A stretch of 64,000 bases of DNA from Theocolax elegans (lineage: Eukaryota > Arthropoda > Insecta > Hymenoptera > Cerocephalidae), in the NCBI GenBank assembly GCA_026168455.1, contig CM047427.1, forward strand, positions 85,218,670 through 85,282,669, read 5' to 3'. Position numbers and translations under genes: made by a program. Of this stretch, positions 52,101-64,000 are shown piece after piece (position 1 is the stretch's first letter; each line of letters starts with the position of its first letter). The notes under the pieces were generated by a model. The model was not told where the DNA came from. It ran no database searches and was given only the letters and a program-made list of their open reading frames with translations.

Positions 52101-54479
52101 GTCAATTTTCTATCATTGTACATAGTATAGATTCCAACTAAGAATAGCTAAAAGTCAAAGTTGAGCTTAATCTCACAGTATATGCGACAAACAGTGTTCA
52201 TTATCATATTCAATTTAAAATTTCTTTTTCCGGTAGATCGATGACCTCGGTTATTTACGACCTATGCCGGACTCCTCGAACTCAGCTCGTTTAATAGAAA
52301 ATTAATTTTCTTATCTGAACTGAAAGCATCAAAACTTTCTACCGGTATTTTAGAAAATTCGCCAAAATCAATACGTAACCGAACTTGTTTAATGCACTAC
52401 TTTCGGAAGATTTCGATAAGCTTACGACAGCTCTAAACTAATATGATAAATGTTTAAATGTTGCAAATTAATATTTAAAAATATGTAAATATACACATAT
52501 ATGTATACATATGTGTATTTCGTTTTTTAATATATGTATTGCTTGGATCGATTCAAGTATGAATAACGTTAATTATATACGACATATAAATAAAAGAGAA
52601 CATTTACAATAAAATATAATATTTTTATATCATTTCGAGACTCCGCGCGGTCAATAAGACCCTCGAGAAATGACAATATGTACTTTTCGAAACACGTAGG
52701 TATTTCGACTTTATACATAAAATTCTTGAAATATAATAAAATTCAATTTTTATCTTTTTTACTTTAAAGAATACATGGGTTGGCAACTTCCATCAAAATT
52801 CTCGCGACAATAAAAATATTGTTATAGATAAGTGTGTCACATTAAATTTGTAAAATATATGAATGCATAATGCAGTATAAAATCCACATATAATTTTTAA
52901 CCCTTTGTACCAAAAATTCGAAAAATCTAGGATAACGAATTTTAAAGTTCTTTTAAATCTTCCCGATAGGTCAATTCAATTTTATTTTGTACGAAAATAG
53001 ATTTTGGAAAATTCGATGTACAACCACATAAAAATTGTAATAAACATTAGATTGTATTATTTTTTTGTTTTATTTTTAAAAAATTGATCAACCCACATTC
53101 TAAATTAATATTAGTTTAATTTACGAAAAAGCTTTTCCGACCGCATCATACATCAAACTCAATCATTTCGTACACGTGAAATACGTAAATTTTTCCAAAA
53201 GAAAATACTAAACTTTGAGTTAGAATAACTTGAACAAAAAGGAGTAAAATCGTTTCTTAAATACGAAAATGAAGTCATTAAACTGTGTAAAGATGTGAAA
53301 CTACGAGGCATCGATTATCGTTTCTATTTGACCTGAAATGCACGTCGAAACTGTAGGTGTTCCTTCTTTTTTTTTCTTTTTTTTCAGGTACGCGTCTCGA
53401 TCCTCTTTCCAGATAATATCCAAGCCCCGTGAAATGACAGTACTGTCACAAAAACTGACAGTCGTTAATTTTCATGGAGGCCTCGATCGCGCACGCGGCT
53501 ATAATTACGCCATGGGAACTCGAGCTTGCATCGGTATTTTTCGGCTATTTCTTCGTAAATCTACGTAACAGAGAAAAAAAAGAAGGGAGAAGATTTTTTT
53601 TTGGATTCAACAGAGGGATATCGAGTTAGGTTGTGATTGGGTAAGAATCTTTTTGGATGTAACTGTAGTTTTATTAAGTACTGAGTTTTAAGGTGGAATG
53701 TATGCGTAATATGCAATTAACCGTAATTACCGTAGAAAATTTATCGATAACTTATAACGTTATACCTTGACGAGTATTCATAAAAAATTCGTCTGGAGAA
53801 TATTGTTATTTTTTTTTCTTCGAGTCTCTATAATAAATTAATTCGGATGATCTTATAAACTGATAATTGTTGACGATTATTTGCGGAAATTAGTGGTAAT
53901 AATATAATTATTCCAATTAAGGTGAAATATGAAGTCTATCTGAATAGAAATCAATGTTTTGGGGTTGAAATGTGTCTGTCTTATCAGATAACAAATTATC
54001 TTTTTCTGGATCTTGTTGGTGTATATTATAGCTAATTAATTGCAATTTGATTAATAGGATCTAATCCTAACATAATAGCATTATTATTGTCATGGAGCAA
54101 TGATGTTGTACAATAACTGGCAAATTAAATATTATTCAAAGTAAATAAATTGGATTAGAGATGAAAAATTTGAATTAAATTAAAAAATGATGTGTCGAAA
54201 AATTGAAAAATTCGTAAGTGCATAAATGTATGTCTTGCGCATGAAACTTAAATATGATAAAAATGTAAACTAGTGATTTGATTATTGTTTTTGACTCGCA
54301 ATAGAGTGATTACGCATTTAGCATTTAGGCAAACCGCAAATTAAATGTAATAATTAAATTATCGGCTCTAATAACTCAAGAAAAAGTATAACTCGATCCA
54401 CAGAGGTAGCAATTCCAATGAGGCTCGAAAAATTCGGTCACTAAACCACCGCGCGATATCCAACTGGCTTAAAAAAAGT

Positions 54480-54498
54480 ATGTGTGTGTGTGTGTGTG
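54480..54498. repeat. (TG)n microsatellite
   Basis: About nine TG units, followed by a separate GA-rich tract at about 54514-54540. Confidence 0.9.
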
Positions 54499-55137
54499 CG
54501 TTGGGTCGTATGTAGAGAGAGGGAGAGAGAGAAAGAAAGATTCGGGACTCGCCCTGGTCCAGCGGGTACAACCTTGAGACTCGCAGTGGGAGAACCAACG
54601 CTGCGGATTATGCCCGTCAGTAGTTATTGCTCTTATTGTTACTCCGGGGCGAAGGCCGATGGAAGGAGCCTAAGAAAAAAAGACGACACCGATATCTCGT
54701 GAGGATCTACGCGCATTTTCACTTAGGAGTTACACGATACCGGTATACCCCCGGTCGTCATTAGTACGAGGCCTCCGTCTCGCTCCTTCCTTTTTTTTCC
54801 TACTTCGTCTTCTTCTTTTTTCTCATTTACGTTATTTCTTTCTCCTTCTTCTTCATCCTCTGGGCTTTTATAGTGTCTCTCTTGCCGGCTATTTTTGTGC
54901 ACTTTTTCGGGTTTGGCCTCCTTGAAAATTCGCCGATCACGGCAAAAACGCGGCTTCGATCTCTTTTTTCTCCCCACCACTCTCCGTCTCTTTCGTTTGC
55001 TCTCTACATCTCTTCTCCTTAGCGATTCTTTATTGCGACAAGTGTAGCGAGTGTCCCTCCTACAGAGAGGGGTGGGCAAAAAATCGACGCGAAAACATTT
55101 TTGCAATCGGAAATGTTTAAGAAGGAGGCGGTGAACG

Positions 55138-55181
55138 AGGACGAGGAGGAGGAAGAGGAGGAAGAGGAGGAAGAGGAGGAT
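55138..55181. repeat. (GAG/GAA)n trinucleotide repeat
   Basis: GAGGAGGAA-type repeat. It produces a Leu/Phe-rich frame on the minus strand that looks like a membrane protein but is repeat-driven. Confidence 0.9.
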
Positions 55182-56277
55182 AATAAAAAGCCGTTTAGAA
55201 TTATTCGGGTTGACCTTGGACAATCCCGGTTCGAGAGGAAGTTAACTTGGCAGTACAGATTCTTATGAATTTTAAATACTCTCGCGTGGATTTCTTTCGT
55301 GCAGTTATAATATATAATCGGTAATTCTTGTTTTTACTACTTACTCCGCAATTAGGCCGTACTGTTTAAAAAATGTGTGATTGTATTTTGCTCGTTAACA
55401 AATAGGTACAACTTGATGAAAATATCGATCGTTTTGTTCATCAAAGCCACATTAAATTCCTTTCCTAATTAATGTGCAATTACATCGACGAAAAAATGCA
55501 TTGCTAACAGTATAATCGACATTTAATATTTCCTCTTAACAACATAATGCAGTTGCAATCGCTTGCGGAAATGGTACGCGCCACCTAACGGAATTCCGTA
55601 AGCTCACACCTGAATTAATAACCACTTTGCATAGAAATATTTATACGCAATACTAAAAACACGATACTCGATTTGAGCGACTCTTATAGAAACGAATTCA
55701 ACGATTGAGAGTGTATTGCACGGCAATTAATATCGCGTTTATTATTGTTGCGTAATCGGTGCACGGCAATTATCTCACTTAATCAAAAACGTAGAAACAT
55801 TTTCATAATGATAATACAAGATTAACCCCAGGGGGGAAAAAAAAGAAACGAATTCGAACGCGAAGTAACGATAATCGTCGTAACCGAATAATTAATCCGC
55901 AGGAAAGTTAATTCATCACGATAGTCTAATTATCCATGTCGTATCGAGTGTACAACCGAGACTTACACATACTACAAAGAATTCGCGGAACTTCCTGTCC
56001 AGCCGTACATATACATATATATATACATATATACATATACACACGTGCGCGCGGCGCTTGTGTCTGGTGTATACATGCGTATATAGTTAGACGATCGCCT
56101 CGAGGCGAAAACCAGGCCTCTCGGATAGATTGCGTGCGGCCGATAAAGCATTTAATGGCGCCGGCTGCGAGTTTGCGCCAATTTTTGCAATACAGACTCA
56201 AGCATTTGCTATATAGTCCATCGCCGCGGAATTAATACCGCACGTGTGTAGGGACCGTCCTTTTTGCGGGGTCGCTC

Positions 56278-56306
56278 CTCTCTCCCTCTCTCTCTCTCTC
56301 TCTCTC
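56278..56306. repeat. (CT)n microsatellite
   Basis: CT tract with one CCC interruption, about 70 bases from a G-rich tract on the same strand. Confidence 0.9.
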
Positions 56307-56376
56307 GGAGTAATTTCCAAAAAAGCGACCGCGATCCTTCTTAACGACGTTCGGCTTCCTGGAACTATTATTGTCA

Positions 56377-56433
56377 AGGGGGAGGAGTGAGAGGAGGAGG
56401 GGGGAGGGGGAGGGGGGTCGAGGAGGAAGAGAG
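56377..56433 (+). repeat. G-rich purine tract, possible G-quadruplex
   Basis: Runs of six, five and six G separated by single A (56399-56417), with a further five-G run at 56378-56382. This satisfies the usual four-tract quadruplex pattern on the plus strand. Confidence 0.7.
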
Positions 56434-59400
56434 CATGTTTTGCAGGGTGGGATTCAATCGATTTATTGGTGTATGCGCGCGTGGTTTGTGGTTTTACAGA
56501 CGCTTACTGTGACGGTCTTGTTTTTTTCCTTTTTCATTTCGCGATATAGTTTTATGATAGTCATGACGGTTACAGACATTGACGTTTTTAGGTTGTATGC
56601 AAAATGTTTATACGTTTATCAAAATAGAGAGGAATACGCGATAATTAATTTAATTGATCGACGCATCCGTTATAATTATTCACGATCGTATATGAAAATG
56701 CAATGTATGATCTATTGTTTCATACAGAATCTGCTAACAATCGAAAATTAAAATTAATCCAATAGAACCTTTATCATTAACATATATCACAATCGTGCCG
56801 CGATTTTGATAATTTTTGCAATTTTAAACTATACAGATAAAGTGTCTTTCAATTAAAAATTAATGATATTTATAAAATTCAATAAATAATCTTCCATTGA
56901 ATGAATAGAAATTTATCCATTTCCTCAAATAGAAAAGTGTAAAATGTGTTAAAAAAAGAAATGTGATGAAACAATTTATCGGTTTTATGAATAATCTTTA
57001 CTAGTATCATTATATCGTATGTGAATAAATTTGTGTACAATTACAATCAAGAAGCGAGTAAAAAAAACAATACGAGTGTAATTCAGTAAAGTCTAGACGC
57101 AGAGAAAAAAGAACCGCGAAAAAGAAATTTCAATCAAATATGAAGCTAAATAAAATTCATCCGAGAAATAAATAATTCACAACGAAACCACACGGGGGTA
57201 AACCATCCGGAATTCGGGGGTCCGCGACTTCGCGGAGTGTAAAATAAAAAAAGTAGAAAAAAAAAAGAAAAAGAAATAAGGTATACCCCAATATGCTCTA
57301 GGCTTAAGGAATGCGGGCCAGCCTATGATCGTCTCTTCCCCCACCCGATTTGCAGTTGTGCAGCATCTTCCTTGGTGTGTCTGTTTGACTTGGGAGAGAG
57401 AACCTTGAAAGACGAGGACGAGATTAGTCAGCGTCGCAACGGCGAGGGAATTAGAGAGATGGAGAGGGGGAGGAGGGGTGGAGGGAAGGAGAGAAGGAGA
57501 GAGAGTGAGAGGGGGGGGGGAGTTAGAGTTGCCAGTAAAAGTGACGAGGGTATGATGTTCGTTTTAATATCCACCCGCAGGTATACGGTGCAACGAGACT
57601 GACCGGCCCATTTGGGTATACGTGGGAAGCGTATACTCCGTTTAAGTCGAATTTTTCCAGGTTTTCAACTGCTTTCACCGCTAGTACCACGGGAGTCAAA
57701 TTTTATTTTCCAAGTGTGATACTCGGAGAAACATTTACTTATTTCGTTTCTTACGATCAAACGAATATTATATACATTTTACTCCGAGTCTTTTTCCTAT
57801 CTATAAGACCTCAAAGTATTTAATGTCCTTTGATTTCAAACTTTAAGGTGTATACTTATATTATAGAATTTTTTCAATTTTATTGCGTATATTTTGCTAT
57901 CAGACTTTTTTAAAATCCAATTTTAGATCGAAGCAGGAAATGATCAGGAAATAAGGTACAATATTTGAGCAAATGAATATAAATACAAATAAAAATATAT
58001 TATTTCCTGTATATTTTTTATATTAAATTTCCTCTCTGCGAGTTTGTACTAACTTTTAATTTACTTACAATAAATTTCTTCGCAAGCAGATTTATCTTTT
58101 TACAAGAAACATAATAAAAATGTTCACTAAAAGTTTCAATAGTCATTAAAACGCGAATGATAACAAAAAAAAAATATTCCGTAACATTGACTAGTTTCAG
58201 TAAGAATAAACGAAACATTTTTAGCAACAAAAGCGTAGGTATAGTTGCGCATAAAAAACTAGAAATGGCACAAGCTAATTGACTCCTGGGCCAAAGAAGC
58301 ATATACTACAACTCCCACTGGCCATACAACAATGCCACTTGCCATATAGTATCGTAGTAAAAAATCAGCTCCGAGCAACAAAAGATCCAACATGTGGTTA
58401 CCGTATAACTCCTCCTACCCTTCGAAAGTCCGGTCGTACTCGCGTCCGAAATATTCGTCTGGGCCCCATAGACGTCAACAAAGGCCTCCAGGGCCTTGGG
58501 TCTAGCCGCACCCTCGATGCGCAAACGCCACGCGATACACATCTTCGAGATGCATGTTTAATGAAGGTTCGTGCGCGAGAGGTTCCTTCTACCTCCTATT
58601 TTTTTTTCTTTTTACAACTTTTTTTTCCGATATTCCTTCCTATTTTTTCTTTAAGGTGTAGCAATGGATTAATAATTGACGCAAGTAACTCGGTGGAAGT
58701 GAAAAAACGTTAAATATTAATTATCTTTACTTTTTTCATAGTCGTATAACGTACGAAAAACTATTAATAAACGAGTTCTCGATATATATACCTAGAAAAT
58801 CCTTAGACAGGCCGCGAAAACTTTGACCGACAGATGTTTGTTTACCAGTTTCCTATGGGTACCGGGAAAAGAATATTTAAGCTCGACACCATGTATTTCC
58901 GTCAATGCGCATTTTCATGGCCACGTACGCCCTTTGAACCAAGAAAATTTTCTCCTTCATGTTGTTAATCTCCCGAGCGTACCATTGCTCACGAATTTCT
59001 TGCGTGACTTTTACAATACGTATAGTACATGTATTTTTCGCTCGCGTTTTAGGTACAAAACGATCGGTTTTCTCATTGATATATTGACGAATACGATGAT
59101 TCCAGAAAGTTCACTTTTCAATATCTATTGTGCGATGGTTAAAGTCGGGATTGAATTTTATTGAATTTTTTCTTCCTTTTCGTAGATTTTAGTAAAACTG
59201 GGCTGTTTTCGGTTACGTATGTAGTTTTTGATGGATCGCCAATAGAATAACGGTATTGCGTTTTTGTACGTTTTGCGTTTTTATTGTAAACCTTTATAGA
59301 TGGTTTGAAAATAAAAACATTAGTTTATTTTAAAAGTAAAAGTTACCTATTAATGAAAAATGTGATATTATCATCTTTACGCGTCTAATATTGAGTTACT

Positions 59401-62400
59401 GTTTAATACCAAACAATATGAAGTTCTTAATTGCACGCGGAGGTAACTCCTATAATTAAGGTAATCATTAATTAAATCGCATTATAAATTTGCTAACTCA
59501 CTCCATTATTTAAACTCTAACAATTTCGAAATATCTCGAAACTAAACAATGCGAGCATGTAGAACCCGATAACCAATAATTGATAATAACAACGTGAAAT
59601 ATCTAATGAATAATTATACATATTATCAAACTCCAAGACAAACCAAGTCGATTCTAATCGATACAATAATTCATTCGATCCTCGGACACTTCTATACGCA
59701 CGAAAGTCACCACCGCGAACTCAAGTTACGACAGAATCGATAAATCCCCAGATTTTTCGCGATCGTAAGGTTTAATTGCAATCGCAAATTAGGCGGTGGT
59801 GTGTCGTAAGCCGGAAATTTCGCGGGGGCAAAAATCAAATCGATAACATGTGAAAGTTGCCGCGCGCGTGTATTTCCACAATTAGACTTGGCTTTATCAC
59901 CTCGAGAGGTGAGCAAGGAAAATGTATCGGTTGATTAACGTTGGGTCACGCGGATATTTTATCATTCGTCCCAGGTAATAGACTTGTATACTATAATGTA
60001 TTATTTTAATTTACATCAAATGTGTAAGCTTTACCTTTTAGTATTATTTTGGTTCAATTGGATAATGACCATTGACTTTAATAACTTATTTTTATTCCGC
60101 GTTTAGATAGTTATAGTTAATCCATCAATCGTGAAGTATTTTTAAAATTTTTGTTTACGAGTTATTTGCATTTACGCAAAACACCGCCGAGGATTAATTT
60201 TGAACAAGCACATCATCATGGAATATTAGGTTATACAACGTATCCTCAAAATGACTTTGGACCATCAAAATAATACGAGGATCAAAATTTCTAGGAACAA
60301 TGTAAAACAATAACGTTGGGCCAACTATTTACCGAGTTGAGTCTGTCGGAGCCCAAGCCGTAATGAGTATCATCAAAACGATTTAGTTGAAGAGCAGCCG
60401 CGAGCGAAAAGCCTCTTCTTCTCTCGATTTAAATTTCAAGCTGGAAGGAAGGAAATATCAAGAGAAGGAGGTTCGACATATATTTTAATGTGCTTTTGTC
60501 ACGCAGAGATCAGACGCCATATAACGGCTGTTCAAATTTTCTCCTATGCGGACACATTATTTTTTCTTTCATTTTTCGTCTACGATTGATCGACAATACG
60601 TGTATTAAAGCAATTCTATGCTCAACTTTCAAAACTCGTTTTAATACACCCGATTTTTTTGAAGCTTAAAAAAAATATTGGTCTACCTTGAAATATTTTC
60701 AAAAAAAAGCATCAAACCACACCTAAAACTATCAATGTGTAAGAAAAAAAAAGGTGAATCGATGATTTTAACGAAATTGTGTGTGGCCAAAGAATATATC
60801 CACCTGTGACTAACAAAAGAAGGGTCAAGTGGTAAGCGCAACTCTCTATGTATATACATACCTAGACGTGAAAATTACGTGAGTCTGTGGATACAAAGAC
60901 ACCGAAAAATCTAGCAACCCCTGATAATTTCATACCCTGGACAATTTCCAAAAACGCAGGTACCAGAGGAACAAAGAATAGATTTATGTGGGCGCGCGTA
61001 TACTGAAAGATCTTTGTTCTCGAACTTTTGGCAGTACACGTTGCAACCCCCTAAAAGAAAAAAAAAATCATCGCCCCCCTTGGTATATATGCCTTCTTTT
61101 CTTACTACGGACAGTTACAAATTATTCGCTATCGCCCAGTGGGCTAATGGCTTTTTAATTTACTTGGAATATACGTTCAACTGAGATAGAAATATATTTT
61201 TAACCATTGTTTTTAATACTCGAAGATTAATTTTTTTTACTCATTAATAGTAAATGTATACTCTGCAGTACAAAGTAGTTAACCGTATAACTCTTATTAT
61301 TCCCGCAAAAAAAAATTATTAATTTTTATTTATAGTTACTACGAGATAACAATTAAATAAAACTTTAACAATAATATATAGTTATTTTAATAAAAACAAC
61401 AATGTTTATACCTTAATTTTTCTGTGTACGAAAATAACAACAGAAAAATATATTTAAACGTAAGTAAAACAAGGTAACTCAAATTCTAAAACGATACCGA
61501 GAATTCGAAAAAAGTCTAACAGGATCACGAATTAGATCCAGTTATAAAAAAAATTACCGTATAGGCGAGAAGTGTAGTAATTATAAGAGATAGAGAGAAG
61601 AGAGAGAGAGAAAGGGAAGAGATAAAAGAGCCACGCCTGCATGGGCAACATCTATAAACTGAGATCGATGAAGGGATGCTTTCCGAGTCAGTGGCGCGTG
61701 CCCCTCAACCCCTTTTGGACAGCCACTCTCGCCTATTCTATTTTCCATTAGGGCATACGAGGCCATTTTCGATATTGAGCAGAGCTACTCGATGCGCATA
61801 GACCCTATATTATCATCGAATGTAACTTTTAATCGAGATGCTGCTGTTTCGAATTGTAAGCGTTGATTGGGTTTGCTTCGATTTATTCTTCATGAATGCC
61901 GCTATAGAACTTGAATAGTTTCTCAAGGGGGTTCGTCTCGAAAGTCGCTAAGTACACGGAAATTTCATAGAAGTCTAATGTATTTTGTAAAGTATTTATC
62001 AAATCACGTTATGTATAAAGGTTTCATATATTTTTACCTTCACTTATGTTAAACTTTTTAAGTTAAACTAATTTACAAGACATTTTACATGAAATTTTCA
62101 CCCTTACCGATAGATTAATGCCGGAGGCTGAAATATTACATTAGTTATTTATTGCATGAAGATGGAGCTACCGTTTACACGCTACTGCAAAAGGAAGGAA
62201 ATTATATTTTTGTCAAAGAAATAATTTTTAATATTATCTACCTAGGCTTAACTTAATAATATCCAACACAACGTAAATGTATATAAATATTCATAACAAA
62301 GAGAAAATGATCAAATATACGTGCAGAGAGACGTTAGAGAGATAAAATATTACAAGTAAATAAAATTTTGACAAATTGCAATGAGAAAGGTACGAAAATG

Positions 62401-64000
62401 GTGAATAACGAGTATAACACATTTTACAGTCCAATTACTCGTTTAATACGTAAGTACGAGGATCCCCGACATCTCAATGTCTCGCAATAGTCGGTGCAAT
62501 AAATTTGAACCGCGGGCACGAATCCGGTGGGCTTTCATTAGGCTAACCCAAGATAAAGGGGGCTCGGGAGCATATGGCGCACTTTACACCTGGACGATCC
62601 GCAAAGACGATCTTAACGTACGAAACGTGGATCCCCCGGGTTTCCGCCTATTAATTTCGCTAAGGCGATTGTCCACGGCTCTTTTTATATACGTTTATTC
62701 ACCATCTTTTTTATTCATAAGATTAAGGGATGAGACTAAACTTTTTCTCTTGTTTAACGTCAAGATTCTTATTTTAATCATAAGCAGTTTTATTTTCTGA
62801 TGGGAATATTTAGTATTCACGAGATCTACTTTGATATTACATCGATCTTTTTCGCATAAGTATTTCTTTCATTCGCATTCGTGATTTATTTTGATTTTCG
62901 TTTTTTTTTTCTATATACATTACGCTAAGAGAATACAGTTCATTAACATAAAAGGATTTTACAGGCAAAATTTTCGAAATTCGCGAAAGGTTAATAATAT
63001 TAAAATCAAATTCATTAACCGGTTAAGAGTTTAAAATATGACAGGGCTAAAATAGTATAGAATTCAATAGATCTGATTATCATTTACGTACAATTTTTTT
63101 TTTTTCGATAATTTAATCGGAAATTGAATGTGTAATATTTAAATTACGTTTCGAAATTCGTACAAGAATCTTTTCGACAAAAACCAGACAAGTATGTATA
63201 GATTAAAATATTAAAATTAAAAACTAGAAATGAAGTTGAAACCGTATATGAGAACGTGTCCAGCCGATAAAAAAAAACTTTTTTCTTACAAATATCGAGT
63301 TATTTGTGAAACATATATTACCATTCAAAAAATTATCCATTTTTATAAAATCCGGAAAGCAATAAATCCACAAAGGGATACTTAAAAATACCTGTACAAT
63401 CCCACAAAATATAATCTAGTATACATCTATTCGAACCCTATATTATACACGAAACCCTATACCCAGCCAAGTTTTGAATAGCCCTGAAATGTATATATAT
63501 ATGTATACATATATACATATATCTCGAGCAATTGGTACCTCGATCTTCAACTATCCAAAAATCTATATAATAAGAAAAAGAAAAGAAGGTAAAAAGTAAG
63601 GCGTTGTCTCGCTCCCAGGTGCGTATAGAGGACGAAACGGTTTATAAGTTATTCATGAATTCGCTTAATCGGCCCGAGCCTCTCTATATCTAGTTTTTAC
63701 GTTTCCCTCCTCTCTCACTCTTGCGCTCGCGCGCGCGCGCTGGTAATCGACGTTAATTCGTAGAAACCGCACCGGTAACGAGGACCATAAATTCTTTATT
63801 AGCCGGGAGCATCTCTTCCCTTTCCTTTTTGTCCCTCCCCTCCCTCCCTCCCCACCCTCCTCATTCCGCTCTTTACGTACACATATGTATGTCTATATGT
63901 ATATATATGTAATAAAAACCGACGCACCGCCGCTAATAACTCGGTGACTTGGCCCGAATTATTTACAAGGAGGTGGTCGTAGTTTTAAATCTTTCCGAGA

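Larger units (their letters stand above)
41041..64000. other. Noncoding stretch with GC islands and purine tracts
   Basis: No recognisable gene on either strand. GC-richer islands with several open frames but no family motif lie at about 41330-41510, 42790-43160, 44180-44560, 46600-46860, 49060-49450, 53370-53570, 54540-54700, 56040-56260, 57180-57620, 58280-58570 and 62460-62690. Purine and simple repeats are at 41284-41310, 46641-46656, 46777-46828, 47538-47580, 49123-49158, 54480-54498, 55138-55181, 56278-56306, 56377-56433 and 63723-63740. Islands spaced at several kb in otherwise AT-rich DNA would fit conserved enhancers or alternative first exons of the gene downstream. This is inference. 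Confidence 0.55.

Noticed and set aside
52897..52907. TTAACCCTTTG resembling a piggyBac-type left end
   Set aside because: No matching inverted end next to TTAA was found downstream within reasonable distance.
54723..55223. 166-codon minus-strand frame with a Leu/Phe-rich, membrane-like start
   Set aside because: The hydrophobic part is the translation of a GAG/GAA trinucleotide repeat (55138-55181), and the remainder is Lys/Arg/Glu-rich low complexity from purine-rich DNA.
58823..59164. 113-codon plus-strand frame
   Set aside because: Reasonable composition but no recognisable motif, no splice or promoter support and no codon bias; treated as chance.

Overview
This is a piece of an animal nuclear genome. 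It is strongly AT-rich, has small GC-richer exons with GT/AG introns, and is littered with (AT)n, (GA)n and (CA)n microsatellites. The one gene I can identify has insect-type protein sequence. The alternation of CpG-containing GC islands with very AT-rich intron sequence looks hymenopteran (bee, wasp or ant), but that last step is inference.

The window holds the 3' portion of one large gene on the minus strand: the beta subunit of voltage-gated calcium channels (Ca-beta, the CACNB family). I assembled eight coding exons at (high to low coordinate) 16546-16662, 13422-13541, 12147-12360, 8734-8831, 7400-7536, 7160-7325, 4548-4917 and 430-593. All junctions have AG acceptors and GT donors, every intron phase agrees, and the 1386 coding bases give one frame of 461 residues ending in TAG at 430-432. 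In order they encode the charged N-terminal helix before the SH3 domain, the SH3 domain, the HOOK linker, the catalytically dead guanylate-kinase-like (GK) domain that binds the alpha1 subunit, and a Tyr/Arg/Asp-rich C-terminal tail. The last exon is short and does not show as a long open frame, so it is easily missed.

The start codon is not found. The first recognised exon begins in mid-protein, so one or more 5' exons lie either in the 47 kb from 16663 to 64000 or beyond the window. That 47 kb shows no other recognisable protein gene and no RNA gene. It is best read as the large first intron(s) of Ca-beta, or as upstream flank. It contains microsatellites, a roughly 1 kb GC-rich island (22540-23610), several smaller GC islands, short palindromes and motif clusters that could be regulatory.

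Mobile and repeat-derived DNA is modest. A foldback element of about 876 bp with piggyBac-like ends (5766-6641) sits in the intron between exons 7160-7325 and 4548-4917. A second long inverted repeat (about 1500-1873) and a small near-perfect hairpin (9705-9817) also lie in Ca-beta introns. An in-frame alternative donor in the last GK exon (4428 instead of 4548) would add 40 residues to the tail, and is the most testable gene-level novelty. I saw no convincing wholly new biological system.
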